From Pratylenchus scribneri (Eukaryota > Nematoda > Chromadorea > Rhabditida > Pratylenchidae): DNA of 64,000 nucleotides. Below are positions 47,801 to 58,665 of the stretch, one piece after another. The DNA is taken from contig JAQSEB010000045.1 of the NCBI GenBank assembly GCA_030063045.1, positions 620,001 through 684,000 on the forward strand, read 5' to 3'. Under the pieces are notes generated by a model. That model did not search any database. It saw nothing but the letters and a program-made list of their open reading frames with translations, and had not been told where the DNA came from. The translations under genes were made by a program, and so were the position numbers. Numbering within the stretch: position 1 is the stretch's first letter; each line of letters opens with the position of its first letter.

Positions 47801-48446
47801 TATTTTGATGTGTGTGTGATGGAATTAGAAGCCGGCAAGGTGGTTTGACAGCAGGCAGAGGCGAATTTAGGGCAGAGAGCAATAATGGCCGCCATCTTTC
47901 TATCTCTTCCCTGTATTCCCTCGCATTTTCCCATCTCTACCCCTCGGGCAAAGGTCGATTCGACTGTGTTGGCGAACAGCCAAACAGCGAGCGGGAAAAT
48001 GTATAGATGAAATGTGAAGCAGAGATGAGTGATTGGGTGGAATAAAGAAGGGGATTAGATGGAAATGAAAATAATGGCTGCTTTTACATTGGCGATAATT
48101 AAGAAATTGTTGTAGGGATTTGGGAGAAAGAATTAAGATTTTTGTTATTATTATTTTAAATTGTTAGTGACAGCATTTGCATTATAATTCATAATCAACT
48201 TATTAGACTAAATTCTAAACAATTTTAATGCTTTTGCAAGCTTTTGGTTGGGTATTATCTTGTCTATCGATATAAACTTTAAACAATTTGTTGAATTAAA
48301 ATTGAGAAAAATATACTGGCAATTACAAATTTAAAAATTTGATTTTTATGAAGAAGCATTTTATAGAGAAAAAATTGTGCTCAAAATAAAGAAAAGATTG
48401 GACCACAACATAAACCATAACATTAACATTTATATCGAGCAATAAA
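44893..48446. promoter_or_regulatory. Long GC-richer upstream region of the SUP-26-like gene
   Basis: About 45540-48060 differs from the rest of the window: purine-rich and GC-richer, with GA/GGAGAGG strings, CpG-containing words (gcgcgcgc at about 45802) and many antiparallel ORFs that shadow each other. No domain, signal peptide or exon chain is visible on either strand. Lying upstream of the minus-strand start at 44892, it is best read as promoter and 5' non-coding sequence. A possible alternative first exon on the minus strand (ATGCCTCAAG|GTAGGC, near 47355-47364) has a phase compatible with exon 3. Confidence 0.35.
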
Positions 48447-50333
48447 ATGTCATCTAAAATTGAAACAACGGAGGATTGGCAAGGTGGGATTGGCACAATC
48501 CAAGACCGAATGAAACATTTGTTGGAGACCGGCTTGGATTCTGATGTGCAATTCCTTGTTGGGAAAGAGTCGTTGGAGGAAGTACCGCAAGTATGAATAA
48601 AATTAAGAATATATTAAATAATTTTTGACACATTTGAAGTTAATTAAAGCTCATAAATTGATTCTTTCGAGTTCTTCGGCAGTTTTTGAGAAGCAATTTC
48701 GCCATGAACGTAAAATGCCAATCGAGGTCATCGATGTTTCCGCCTCGGCTTTCAAGGCAATTCTAAACTTTATATACACGAATGATCTTTCGCTGGTTAA
48801 TAGTGCAAATTTTCTTGACGTTTATTCTGCAGGTTTTTTAAAATAAACTACCAAAAATCATAATTTTTGGCAATTTAAGCGAAGAAATATTGGCTCCATG
48901 CATTCGTTGAAAAATTCCATGAAATGGCCCCACAAATGTTGAATACTTGCAATTGTATTGACCTATGGAGAGAGGCAAAATTAAACGAGGACAAGGTACG
49001 CAAAGATTGCTCATGTTGCCATCAAAGAAAATAATTTAAACAATTCATATAATATTGTTTTTAGGGTAGAGGCTGAATTTCGAGGCAAATTTGGTGCAAA
49101 GTGTTAGGGTTAGAATTATGATAGGGTGGCATGAGTTTTATCTTTATGGATAGTGTAGAGTTAGGGCTTGGCCATAAAAATTGTTGAGTTATGGTAATTT
49201 TTGTGGTCAAAAGTTTTTGGCCTATAACAAAATGGCCAAATTGGCAATGATCTAGAATTTTTGTGTGGCCTCTCGAATGGTATATGGAAACCTTCTCTAA
49301 CCCTAAGCCCCCTTTTTAAGGAAATTTATACCAAATCCAAATTTACCTCAAAATTCAGCTTTTTTGCCATGTGGTTTTTAGCTAAAATTTCTAAATCTAT
49401 ATATATTAGTCGTTATCAAATCAAACAAATTAATCGAACTCTTTTGTAAATGTAAATGTAAATCTATTTTTTCCCAGATTTTGATTGAACATTGTTTGCA
49501 ATTTCTTGATAAGAAAAATTCTTATAATGGCCTTTTAAAATTGAGCCAGGCCGAGCTATTGGAACTGATTCCACGGGACACATTCCGGACCATCAATGAA
49601 TTACGTCTTTTCAGAACAGTAAATTTCGCTCTAATTTGCTAAAAATTGATTACATTTTTTTTTTAAGTTGAAATGGTGGGCAGAGGGAACTGAAGATTTG
49701 ACCGGTGAACAATTACGTGCCAAATTTGGGCCTTTAATCAATGCTATTCGTTTTCCGCTAATCTCGCCTACCGATTTCATAAAGGAAATTGGTAGTTTAT
49801 TTTAAATTAATTTATATTGAATGTTACATTACATCCAATTCCCAAACAGACCCTGAATTACAGAGATAAGTAGAACCTAGAATTTCGGTCCAATTTCTAT
49901 AAAGAAAATTTTAGTGTAAATGTATGTAAACAAAACAAACATCGGTTGTAGTTTTCCAAGTATTTTATAAGATATATAAATTTAACCTGTTAAAATGAAT
50001 GCATAAAAAAGTCATCTTATATTTTTAATATTTTCAGTTCCAACCGGCATTCTTAATGAAAAGGAAATTGCGGCCATGCTTATCCATTATTGCGAAGATT
50101 CCAATGACGATTTGAAGAAAGCTTACCCACTGCCATTCTCTGCACAGCCCCGTCCAATTCCACCCAACAAATATGAAAAATTGGTGAGCAGAAATGTTGC
50201 CGAAATCGAGGAGGAAAAAGCGCGCTTGGCCGAAAATGAGCATCAGCAGAAAAAAGGCGAAGGCAAAAAGCGAGGAAATGAAAATGATGGAAATGCTCGA
50301 CGGAAGAGTGCTCGAATTGAACCACCAATTTAA
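48447..50333 (+). CDS. BTB-BACK domain protein (BTBD1/2/3/6-like), 337 aa
   Basis: Six exons join in phase: 48447-48590, 48640-48832, 48880-48995, 49478-49618, 49668-49791, 50038-50333. The BTB fold is seen as LETGLDSDVQFLVG, then IKAHKLILSSSSAVFEKQF and VIDVSASAFKAILNFIYT (about residues 28-100). AKKYWLHAFVEKFHEM then leads into a BACK-like region (DLWREAKLNEDK, LIEHCLQFLD, LLKLSQAELLELI, LRLFRTLKWWAEG) as in BTBD-type Cullin-3 adaptors. The PHR domain of BTBD1/2/3/6 is absent; after RFPLISPTDF the protein ends in a charged coiled tail (EIEEEKARLAEN, KKGEGKKRG). The likely role is a substrate adaptor of a Cullin-3 ubiquitin ligase. Confidence 0.85.
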
Positions 50334-51161
50334 ATGAGAAGGAGGAAGATATTAAATGGCATCATTTTATTGTCTTATTTCGGGCTTGGAATTTTTAAAT
50401 ACGTCAAATTATGTGATTCACTATGAAAATTCACATATCATCCATAATATTTAATTTATTGCATAAATATTTAATACATTTTACTTACTTAAAAAATTCA
50501 GAAAAAGTTTTTAATGTCGAACATGAAATCAGTCGAAATTTTTATTTATTTTATTTTTTTTTTAAATTTTCGGACTTGAAATTTTGGATATTTTAGCTTC
50601 CAACTAAAAATAATTATTAAATATCCACTTAGTGTCGAAATATTTTATGAGTTTAAAAATAATTTTTTAAAAATTTTCATTTTTAATTTTTACAATTTTG
50701 TATAAAAATATGTGGTTGTTGTGACTTTATCCGACGAAATGCTTAAATCGATTGTCATTAAATTCAAAAAATTTTAAAATTGGATGAAAAAATTTCAGCC
50801 TTTCACATTTTTTACCCATTGGTTTTTTTATAAATTTATTATTAAAACATTTTAAAATTATTTGAAAATCTTTAAAATTCTAGTTCAAGTTAAAATATTT
50901 TTCTCGTTTTTAATTATTCTACATTTTTATTTTTTGTGTATTTTAACTGTTTTCAAATTTTTTGTTTATTTAAAAAAATATCCCAAATTAAAAGAAAAAT
51001 TTTTTCGAAAAAAATTTTTGAGTTGTGAAAAAATATATAAAATACCAAATAAATTGTTGAAAAATTGAATAGAATTTTCTGATAACCCTTTTGGTAGGCA
51101 TAAATCAAAATTATTTATCAAATTTTCTAAATTGCAAAAGAATTGATTATTCAAAAACAAA
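50334..51161. other. Convergent intergenic region
   Basis: AT-rich sequence between the plus-strand BTB gene and a minus-strand secreted-protein gene. Part of it (about 50590-50750) resembles non-coding sequence of the SUP-26 locus ('cga(a/a)atattttatgagttt', 'ctttatccgacgaaatg'). No gene is supported. Confidence 0.35.
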
Positions 51162-52792
51162 TTAATTGATTTTTATCCACCACCAATTGCGGCATTCACA
51201 TTTTTTCGGGATTCCATTTTCCAAACATCCTTCATATATTTTCTCTTCTGGACGATCAAATGATGAAATGTCAAGTCCATAGCGTGGATGGTCGCAAATT
51301 TTCCAATTTTCATAGAAAGCAAAACTATCAACGTTGGCCTGAAATTATTAATTTGAAAAATATAAAATCATCTTATTTGATCCTAAATCGGTTACTTTTT
51401 TTTGACCTAAATTTACTCATTACATCAGCAGATCTTTGGATTTGGATACATATTTCGCTTGATTGATTCGAAATTAATCAGGATTTTTTATTGCCTTTAT
51501 TAAAAAGAATCTCACTTTGATTGCTTCTTCTGCCTTTTCAAAAAAAGTTTTTTGCGAAGGATCATCAATTGGCGAACAAAGGCGTTTTGATGTGTAAGCC
51601 TAAAAAATCAAATTCGGCTTTTCAAGTTATATTTATTATTATAATATTACCATTTTGCTTGCTCCGCTCAAATTCCATTTCGACCTTTAATTATTTACAT
51701 TATTGTACAAATTTATTAATTAAAAAGTTAAATATTTTAAATTTTTTTTCTACAATAAATTTGCTTGAAAAAAAATATATATAAAATAAAAATAATCTTT
51801 TTTTTAAAAAAAGTATCTCCAAATTTTTGACAATATTACACAATTTATTGTAACTATATTTATATTATAATAGGTCCGGTTCTAAAGAAAATAAAAATGC
51901 AATTTAAATTTACTTAAAACTATTTGTTTGATTTGACCAAAATATAAATGGAAAAAGCAGCAATTTTACAATCATTGCAACCAAAAACTGACTTATTAAT
52001 TATGATCATTTATAATGTTTAAATTATTACCTTTTCTCTAAATAAGATTGGGCATTCACTAACAATTCGCGCAAATCAATCACATTTATCTCACCATGCT
52101 CATTCAATTCATCAAAAGTATCGAATGTGAATGTGCAATCCTTTCCATAGGGTTTAGAATGTTCAGTTTCTTTGCATTTTCGAAGTCCAGTTTCCCCTCG
52201 ATTTAAAGTGCTTTCGAACCAGTGATGCTTATAGATTCCTCCACCCCACATAACAGGAACATAAAATTTAAAATCATGGGCACAACACTGCAAAAAAAAG
52301 GAATTTAAAAAAAGAGAAAATTATTTGAAATTTCCATTCAATTTTAATTTTGATTAATAATTTTTTTAAAATTTTTTTACAATTTTACCTCGCCAAATCG
52401 ATTTAGAATATAACAATTTGTGCGAAAATACAACTCAAAAGAATCAATTCTATTGGCCAATAATTGAACAACAATGGATTGTTTAAAAATTCCATTATGT
52501 GTTTTGTTAAGCACCGTTTCAAATATATTCATATACTTAAATTAAAATAAATTAAAATTTGAACAATAAATAAAAAACATACTCCAGCAGATTCACCAGT
52601 TGCTAATATGGCCTTTTTCGATCGCATAAATAAACGACCTTCAGCACCCCGATATTGACCGCATTTAAATTGCAAATTGAAGTTAATTTTGGTCAAATTT
52701 GAGGGGCATTCTCCTTGAACATTTGCAATTAGTTTTGCGAAAATGAAAGCAAATAATAAGGAAAATGAAAGAAGGAGTGAAAAATTATTCAT
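51162..52792 (-). CDS. Secreted protein of unknown family, 302 aa, Cys-rich
   Basis: Six exons join in phase: 52792-52583, 52535-52389, 52287-52031, 51684-51651, 51599-51516, 51338-51162. The N-terminus MNNFSLLLSFSLLFAFIFA is a clear signal peptide, with probable cleavage near ANVQG/EC. The mature protein has about a dozen Cys (CPS, FKC, TNC, CCAHDF, RKC, DCTF, RLC, KIC, EGC, KKCEC), which suggests disulphides, and no transmembrane helix or lipid anchor. The middle exon contains WGGGIYKHHWFEST. I cannot name the family. Secretion plus lineage-specific sequence make it an effector candidate if the organism is parasitic, which is inference. The smallest exon is only 34 nt. Confidence 0.7.
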
Positions 52793-53173
52793 TTACTAAA
52801 TTTTGAAATAAATTAACGAAATTAGTAATATTAAATACAAGTAATATTTATTAAACGAAATTAGGAATATTAATTTTTGATTTTGTTTGAAGAGAATTAT
52901 GAAATAAAAAGATAAATTTATTGAATCATCTTGTTTCTTGTATGGCAATTGCTGACTGCTGAAAAAATTCACCCAATGAATCATAAAAGAAAAAACAAAA
53001 TTTATTAAAAAATTTTTTCAAAAAATATATTACGTATATATTAGTATATTTTCAAGTTTCAAATATTATTACTGGAGAGTTTTTTAAAGTACTTAAAAAA
53101 TTGAAAGTTTTCATTTTTGTGCAATTAATCATTAAATATATTTTTTGTTGAACAATGGAATGAATTTTGCAAA
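52793..53173. other. Divergent intergenic region
   Basis: 380 bp between the start of the secreted-protein gene (minus) and the SPRY-family gene (plus); it would hold both promoters. Very AT-rich; I see no distinct motif. Confidence 0.3.
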
Positions 53174-54278
53174 ATGGAGGAAGAAAGTTCAATGAAAAAG
53201 CGTGCAATGAAAGAAGAAAAGGAGAATGTGGCCATAAAGAAGCAAAAAATGATGGATGAAATTACAAAAGGAATGTCTGAAAGGGATGAGGAAATTGGCA
53301 AATTAAAAAAGGAAATTCGGGTATTGAAAATGAAAATGACAAAAATGGAGTCTGATTTAAAAGCAGTAAAAAATCTTTTAAAATATTCAAAATATTTTTT
53401 TTATTTTTACAGCAAGATATATCGATTCGACGAAAAATTCCGACAGAATTGATGAATGAATTGTTCTGCTCATTACCTTTGGAAAATGCTTATAATCTTC
53501 TAGCAGCTTTCAATTTCAGGGGATGGAGTCGATCTCGTATATTCTGGAATAGGAGATGGTAAAAATTAAATTCATAAAAATTCGAACAAAAATTTAAACC
53601 TAATAATATTTCTAAGAAATGAATTGTATTCGCGCAATATTGCCGATTCCATCATTCAAATTGGCCATCAATAAATCGGCGATTTTATTCTATTTTGAAG
53701 TGAAAATTATCAAGAAAATTGGGTATTTTTTAATCAAAATTATATATAATTTTCTTATTAATTATTTCAAAATTCAATTGAATTCTAAAAAGTAATACAA
53801 AAATAATTTGTTAAAAATATTATTTATAAACAATAATAATATATTTTTAAGTCCTATTATTATTGCCATTGGATTTTGTTTTCAACAATTTTCTTTAGAA
53901 GGCAAACGGCTTGGAGGTTGGGAGAATTCAATTGGAATTAGGACCAAATTTGGAATTATGATTGATGGATCCCATGCCAATTTCGAAAGTAGCAAAGGAT
54001 ATTTCGAGAATGGAGATATAATAGGTCTAGGCATCAACTCCCTACCAAATTTATCAATGGAATGTTTTGCCACATGCAATGGCAAATTGCTTGGTAAATA
54101 TTCGAATATAAAAATATTTTTAAATAATTAAAATTTAGGGAAGATTAAATTGTCTTCAAAGTTTTCCAATCTCCAAATTTTTCCGGCTATTAATTTGCAC
54201 TACGCTGATGATCGGATACTAGCCAATTTTGGAAAAGAAGAATGGCGTTTCAAAAATTTCGATCAAATTCTTGTATAA
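53174..54278 (+). CDS. Coiled-coil/F-box-like/SPRY protein, copy 1, with an apparent frameshift
   Basis: Exons: 53174-53365, 53413-53558, 53617-53722, 53852-54093, 54139-54278. Exon 1 is a Lys/Glu coiled coil (DEEIGKLKKEIRVLKMKM). Exon 2 begins with an F-box-like helix (IPTELMNELFCSLPLENAY). Exons 3-5 give a B30.2/SPRY domain (AILFYFEVKII, IAIGFCFQ, GGWENSIGIRTKFGIMIDG, GYFENGDIIGLGIN, ECFATCNGKLLGK, IFPAINLHY). Against copy 3, exon 2 fuses two ancestral exons: the part after AAFNF should be read one base later (GDGVDLVYSGIGD) to enter exon 3 in frame, so the frame is broken at about 53515 unless a sequence or splicing detail is missed. There is no signal peptide, unlike secreted SPRYSEC effectors. 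SPRY domains bind protein partners. Confidence 0.6.
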
Positions 54279-55495
54279 TATTTGATCAGAAAAAGAAAAA
54301 TATACAAAAATGCAGACAAATTGATTACGTATATTGTTGAATAAATTTTCCATTTTTAAAATATTTTAATAATTATTTAATTAAATCTATTCAATAGATT
54401 TTAAACAAATTTGCATCCCTCATTTTTATTTATTTCTTAAGTCTAATAAATTTGATTATTTTAAAAAATAATTTGATTAAATTTAAAATAAGATGAATTC
54501 TCTTCTAATTTAATCCACCATATTTTATTTAATGTCAATTTATTGTTTTTAACTAAATAAAAATTTTTGCAATATAAAAAATTTATTAAAACAGTAAAAT
54601 ATATATAAAAAAATATATTCATTATTACAATTCATTTTATAAATGCATTAAAAAAACCCATAAATTTTTTTTCTTTTTAAAAATTAATTAAATTTAATTT
54701 GAACTTTGAACCCATAAATTTTTTCCTTTTTCTTTATGCTTTAATAATTGAAAAATATATTCAAATAAAATAGCATCCAGATCAACTTGAACATAAAAAT
54801 ATTAAATTCAAAATTCAAAAAAGAAGCAAAGAATATTTTTTTATTGGTCATTCAACAATTTAATTTTACTTTTTTTTCCTTGAACATTAATCCAATTCAT
54901 TAATTATTTTTGCAAATTTACCAGAGACAAAATGACCATTTGCGAATAATATTATAAGATTCTGCCTCTATCAAAAAATTTTCCATAAATTAATCGAAAT
55001 TAAATATTCCCTTTCAACAATTAATTGTAGTATTTTTTTTTATCTATTCCTTTCAAAATTTAAATATAAAATTATTTTTATCCTTTTTTCTCGATGAAAA
55101 TTGATCTTTGAACTAATTTTTTTCGAGGGGAAATAAACATTAAAATATGTGGAGCGAAAAAGTGTTTACTATTTAATATTTATTTACAAATAACAATTGT
55201 CAGTTTTCTCATACATCAATAACCATTTTTGACTTTATTATTTGTTATTATTTTTCTGGCTGCAGCTGCATTCTTTCCTCATATGCTCATATTATTCAAT
55301 ACACAATCAACGCAACATCCAATATTTAAACGGAAATTTTTTGGGCCGCTGAATCGAATCTTGATTTAGTAAAAAATATTTAATAGAAAATTTTTACTTC
55401 ATCTCTTAATAATTTATTTGATCAAATTTTTATTTTTCACAGACAAAATAACATAATTATTATTATTTTCTTCTACCGTTTCATCATCCGGAAAA
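54279..55495. other. Intergenic AT-rich region
   Basis: No coding exon or structured repeat is recognisable. It separates the SPRY-family gene from the ubiquitin-like gene, both on the plus strand. Confidence 0.35.
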
Positions 55496-55865
55496 ATGCA
55501 TGTAATAAAATAAAAATAAAAAAATTTAAACTAATTAAATTCAATTTAGATTTTTGTCGAATTGCCTTCGTCTGAACAACAAATTGAAATTGACATAGAG
55601 GGCTCAGAAAATGTTATAGATTTGAAGGATTTGCTTTTGAATAATGACGGTAAATTTTTTAGATTTTATTTTTAGAATTCGTTAATTAATATTATTTAAA
55701 TTTAAATAAAAATTAAATAATTTTTACCATAAAGATGTGAATCTTTCTGCGGATGCGTTGAGCATGAGTGCAATCGTATATGAAGGCCAAGAATTGGAGG
55801 ATGAGGGAAAACCTCTGAATGAATTTGGCATTGAAGACGGCGACACTGTTATTTTACGCTTGTGA
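55496..55865 (+). CDS. Divergent ubiquitin-like protein, 78 aa
   Basis: Three exons join in phase: 55496-55501 (only ATG CAT), 55550-55649, 55735-55865. It aligns with the ubiquitin fold: MHIFVELPSSEQQIEIDIEG for strands 1-2, VIDLKDLLL for the helix, IVYEGQELEDEGKPLNEFGI for ubiquitin's IFAGKQLEDGRTLSDYNI, and DGDTVILRL for STLHLVLRL. The C-terminal GG required for conjugation is absent (it ends at RL), as is a Lys48 equivalent in the usual place, so it probably acts as a non-conjugated ubiquitin-like domain. Length matches a single ubiquitin. The 6-nt first exon is unusual, but the phase and the MHIF start match ubiquitin's MQIF. Confidence 0.8.
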
Positions 55866-56626
55866 ATGAGAAATGGAAATAATTGATTCTACTTGCCATG
55901 CCATTTCAAAAAATATAAAATGATAATTATCTTGAATAATTCTAATTTTAAAACTGGAAAAAATATTTCCTTTTTTTTGAAATTTTTTATTTTCGAAAAT
56001 CTTTGCCATGACATTTCAAAAATATCGATAAAATTATGTTTATTATTTTATCTAATTAATATCCATAACATTAAAGCTAGGATTGTGTAGTGTCATACAT
56101 TTAAAAATAATTAAAACACTTTTTATTGTTGCATTTAAGCTTTAAGTCCAGCAATGGAAAAATATGCATTTTAAATTTAAAACCTATATCCCCTAACGCC
56201 CTAAACATCACATTTATTCTTTGACCTCTCATTAATTTTCGGCTAAGAAGAATGTAAAATATAATTTGTTTTGATAAAATGAAAGTGTGTAAAACTCGTT
56301 TTCCTTTACACAGAAATTGCATTGAAGGAATTCTTTGTTTGATCTTTGGTTTAGTCCGGTGGAAAACGAAATTTCAGCAACCGAATATTGCGCATTAAAT
56401 CAAATTAATTACTACTGCATTAGGATTGGCAAATTTGGTATAATTATATAGCTTTGATTGAGATAAATAAATTAAAAAAGGAACTTTAGTGAATTTGAGG
56501 AAAAATGCAAAAAGCTATGGCCATAAACCCTGTGTTTTGGCCATAACTTTCTGAACTTTTAATTTTGATCAAATTGGTATTAAAATGTTGTATAGAAATA
56601 CGTTTATTCGAAATAATTTTAAAAGC
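55866..56626. other. Intergenic region
   Basis: Between the ubiquitin-like gene and the small minus-strand ORF. Weak ORFs at 55893-56090 (plus) and 56101-56322 (minus) show no domain or splice context. Confidence 0.3.
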
Positions 56627-56968
56627 TTAAAATTTGTTGAGATATTCATTATATTGCGCAATATTCGGGTACGCAAATTTCGGATAGCCATTTAATTTTA
56701 ATAATTCATTTGCGATCATCAAACTTTCCTCCTTTATTTCTTTATCAAATTTTACACTATGATTGATGGCAGTCCATCCTCCTAATTGGTGACAGAAGTT
56801 GGATGATTTTTTTTCTCCACAGAATTTCTTATTTAAAATCAAAACACAAAATAAATTCTGCATTTTTATTAATCTCCTTTCTCTCATTGCTCCAAGAAAG
56901 AATAAATAATTCTTAATGTTTTTTTTTTCATTAAGATTCAGATAAACACTTTTTTTCAAAATCTTCAA
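56627..56968 (-). CDS. Hypothetical small protein, possibly a cystatin-like fragment
   Basis: Single open frame of up to 113 codons; an internal ATG (KMQNLFCVLILN) is an alternative start. The conserved-looking part is FCHQLGGWTAINHSVKF, then EIKEESLMIANELLKLNG and YPNIAQYNEYL. Cystatins begin with a Gly before a 'GGW.P.n...' type stretch and a long helix, so the GGW plus the following helix is suggestive, but the QxVxG loop and the rest of the fold are not visible. Function unassigned. Confidence 0.35.
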   Translation of the reverse strand: MKILKKSVYLNLNEKKNIKNYLFFLGAMRERRLIKMQNLFCVLILNKKFCGEKKSSNFCHQLGGWTAINHSVKFDKEIKEESLMIANELLKLNGYPKFAYPNIAQYNEYLNKF

Positions 56969-57006
56969 ACCCTTTTTAATTTCATAAACACTGAATGCGT
57001 TTAAAA

Positions 57007-57742
57007 ATGAAAGTGTCCAACATTGCTTTCTGTCTGATTATTGTCATCACGGCGATTTGCTTGTTTGAGCCTGCATTGGTGAGTAAAAAAGATTTTTATC
57101 TTTGAAAAAATTATTATTATACCGGTTGAAGTCATTTAGATCTCGGCCAAATTCGGTCTCAGCGATTTTGGCGAACCATAATTCATTAGCCTTTTAACCA
57201 ATATTAATGATTTAAGGTGCATTTAATAGCTCTATTTATTAGCTATCAATTGGTATATTGACCATCCAAAACTTTAAGTTTTCAGCCAAGATGTGGACGG
57301 AAAAAATCTTAGAAAAATCATCCATGTTCTTGTATTTATGGCCATAACTTGGCCAAAACTCTATAATTTTGGATGGTCAATATATCAATGAATAGCAAAT
57401 ACTTAAGATTATATGAGATATTTTAGAATAATTAAATTGGTTAATTCGGTAATGAGCTATTTGTTACTAGTCAAGATCGCAGATTGAGACTGAAATGGCC
57501 GAGAATGAAATGTCCCCTTCCGATTTAAAAGATCGCAATAATTAATAATTTATCATATATGACAGGCTTCCTATGCATATTCACAAGAGTATTGTGAACG
57601 ATTTTGTCAAAATAAATGCAGACTCTTGCCAAATAAAGTGGACGAGAATTACTGCAAGGGTTCGTGCAAACATCATTGTGGCGAGTGTAAATTGGAAATG
57701 GATTGTGTGTACGCAAAATCAAAAGCAGAAGGCAGAAGGTAA
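57007..57742 (+). CDS. Small secreted Cys-rich peptide, 82 aa, eight Cys
   Basis: Two exons in phase: 57007-57078 (MKVSNIAFCLIIVITAICLF, a signal peptide) and 57566-57742. The mature part has eight Cys in the order C-x3-C-x3-C-x10-C-x3-C-x3-C-x2-C-x5-C (EYCERFCQNKC, YCKGSCKHHCGECKLEMDC), suggesting four disulphides. The last codons could alternatively splice (AG|GTAAAT), but the in-frame TAA gives a plausible end. The intron is almost filled by a family B MITE (57141-57504). I do not know the family; size, signal peptide and Cys content match secreted effector or antimicrobial-type peptides in general. Confidence 0.65.
57141..57504. mobile_element. Family B MITE, copy 3 (intron of the 8-Cys peptide gene)
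   Basis: It has ends TCTCGGCC and GGCCGAGA with inner inverted 'ttcggtctcagcga' / 'cagattgagactgaa'. The core 'accatccaaaactttaagttttcagccaaga' / 'ggccaaaactctataattttggatggt' matches copies at 28285-28640 and 29523-29855. It is the copy with the best preserved ends. Confidence 0.65.
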
Positions 57743-58143
57743 ATGATAGAAGAAATGGCCTCCGATGTTGACAAAATGTGAAGAACAAAAAAAAAACACA
57801 TCACATAATAATTAATAAAGTGAAAACATTTTCTCATATTATTATTAATCATGTTGATTTTTATTTAGGGAATTTTGAATAAAAAAAGATATTTCTGCAC
57901 TTTTAAATAATATACATAATTTAATTAGGCTGACTTTGTGGGAAAATTTACATAAAAAAAATATGCAAAAATAAGTTTTTAGATGTTAATTTAATGAGAC
58001 GATATATGATACTTAGACTCATTTTCCAAAATTTTAATTTGACTAGGACATTTGTCTGATATTTGCATAAATTTTTCATTCGAAAAGGATTATTGAATTT
58101 TTGATTTATTTATATGGTATTTTTCAATATTTTCTTCACTCAT
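57743..58143. other. Convergent intergenic region
   Basis: AATAAAG at about 57813 may end the 8-Cys peptide transcript. Otherwise AT-rich; nothing else is recognisable. Confidence 0.3.
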
Positions 58144-58665
58144 TCATTCATTGCAATTGTCCTTATCACAAATTTTACAAGAAGAATTTTTGGCACATTT
58201 TTTATCATGCAATACGCATGCCATACCAACAGGTTGGTGCCAAATTGGCGGTTTAACGCAGCCCTTTGAAATTTTATCTTAAAAAATAATAAATGATTTT
58301 TTAATTAATAAAACATTTTGATTTATAATAAATTTTAGTGATAAAAATTCGAAATTTTTAATATTAAATTTTATTCAAATTATAAATAATAATTAAAATT
58401 TTTTAGAATTTTACTAATTCTTAAGAAATTTGATATAAGGCTCAAAGTTATAATTTTACCATCACAATTGTGATTGATGGTGATACAATGGTGAAAATCG
58501 AAGGGACATTCCATTATAGCTCGTTTTGCGCTAAGATAACATTTGATTGCTATATAAAATACGACGTAAATATAAAATTTTAAAAAAAATTAAAAAGAAT
58601 TTACCCAAGCTGGAATTGATGGTGACAGCAGCAAGAAGAATGAACATTAATTGACGAGAAGCCAT
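58144..58665 (-). CDS. Secreted Ly6/uPAR-like (three-finger fold) protein, 94 aa
   Basis: Three exons join in phase: 58665-58605, 58549-58460, 58277-58144. The N-terminus MASRQLMFILLAAVTINSSL is a signal peptide. The mature chain starts with IKCYLSAK and has ten Cys, ending KICDKDNCNE: an N-terminal 'CY' and a terminal 'C..D.CN' are the hallmarks of LU (Ly6/uPAR) domains, which form three fingers held by disulphides. No C-terminal hydrophobic tail for a GPI anchor is present, so it is probably secreted rather than membrane-attached. The assignment rests on the Cys framework only. Intact frame, no breaks. Confidence 0.65.
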
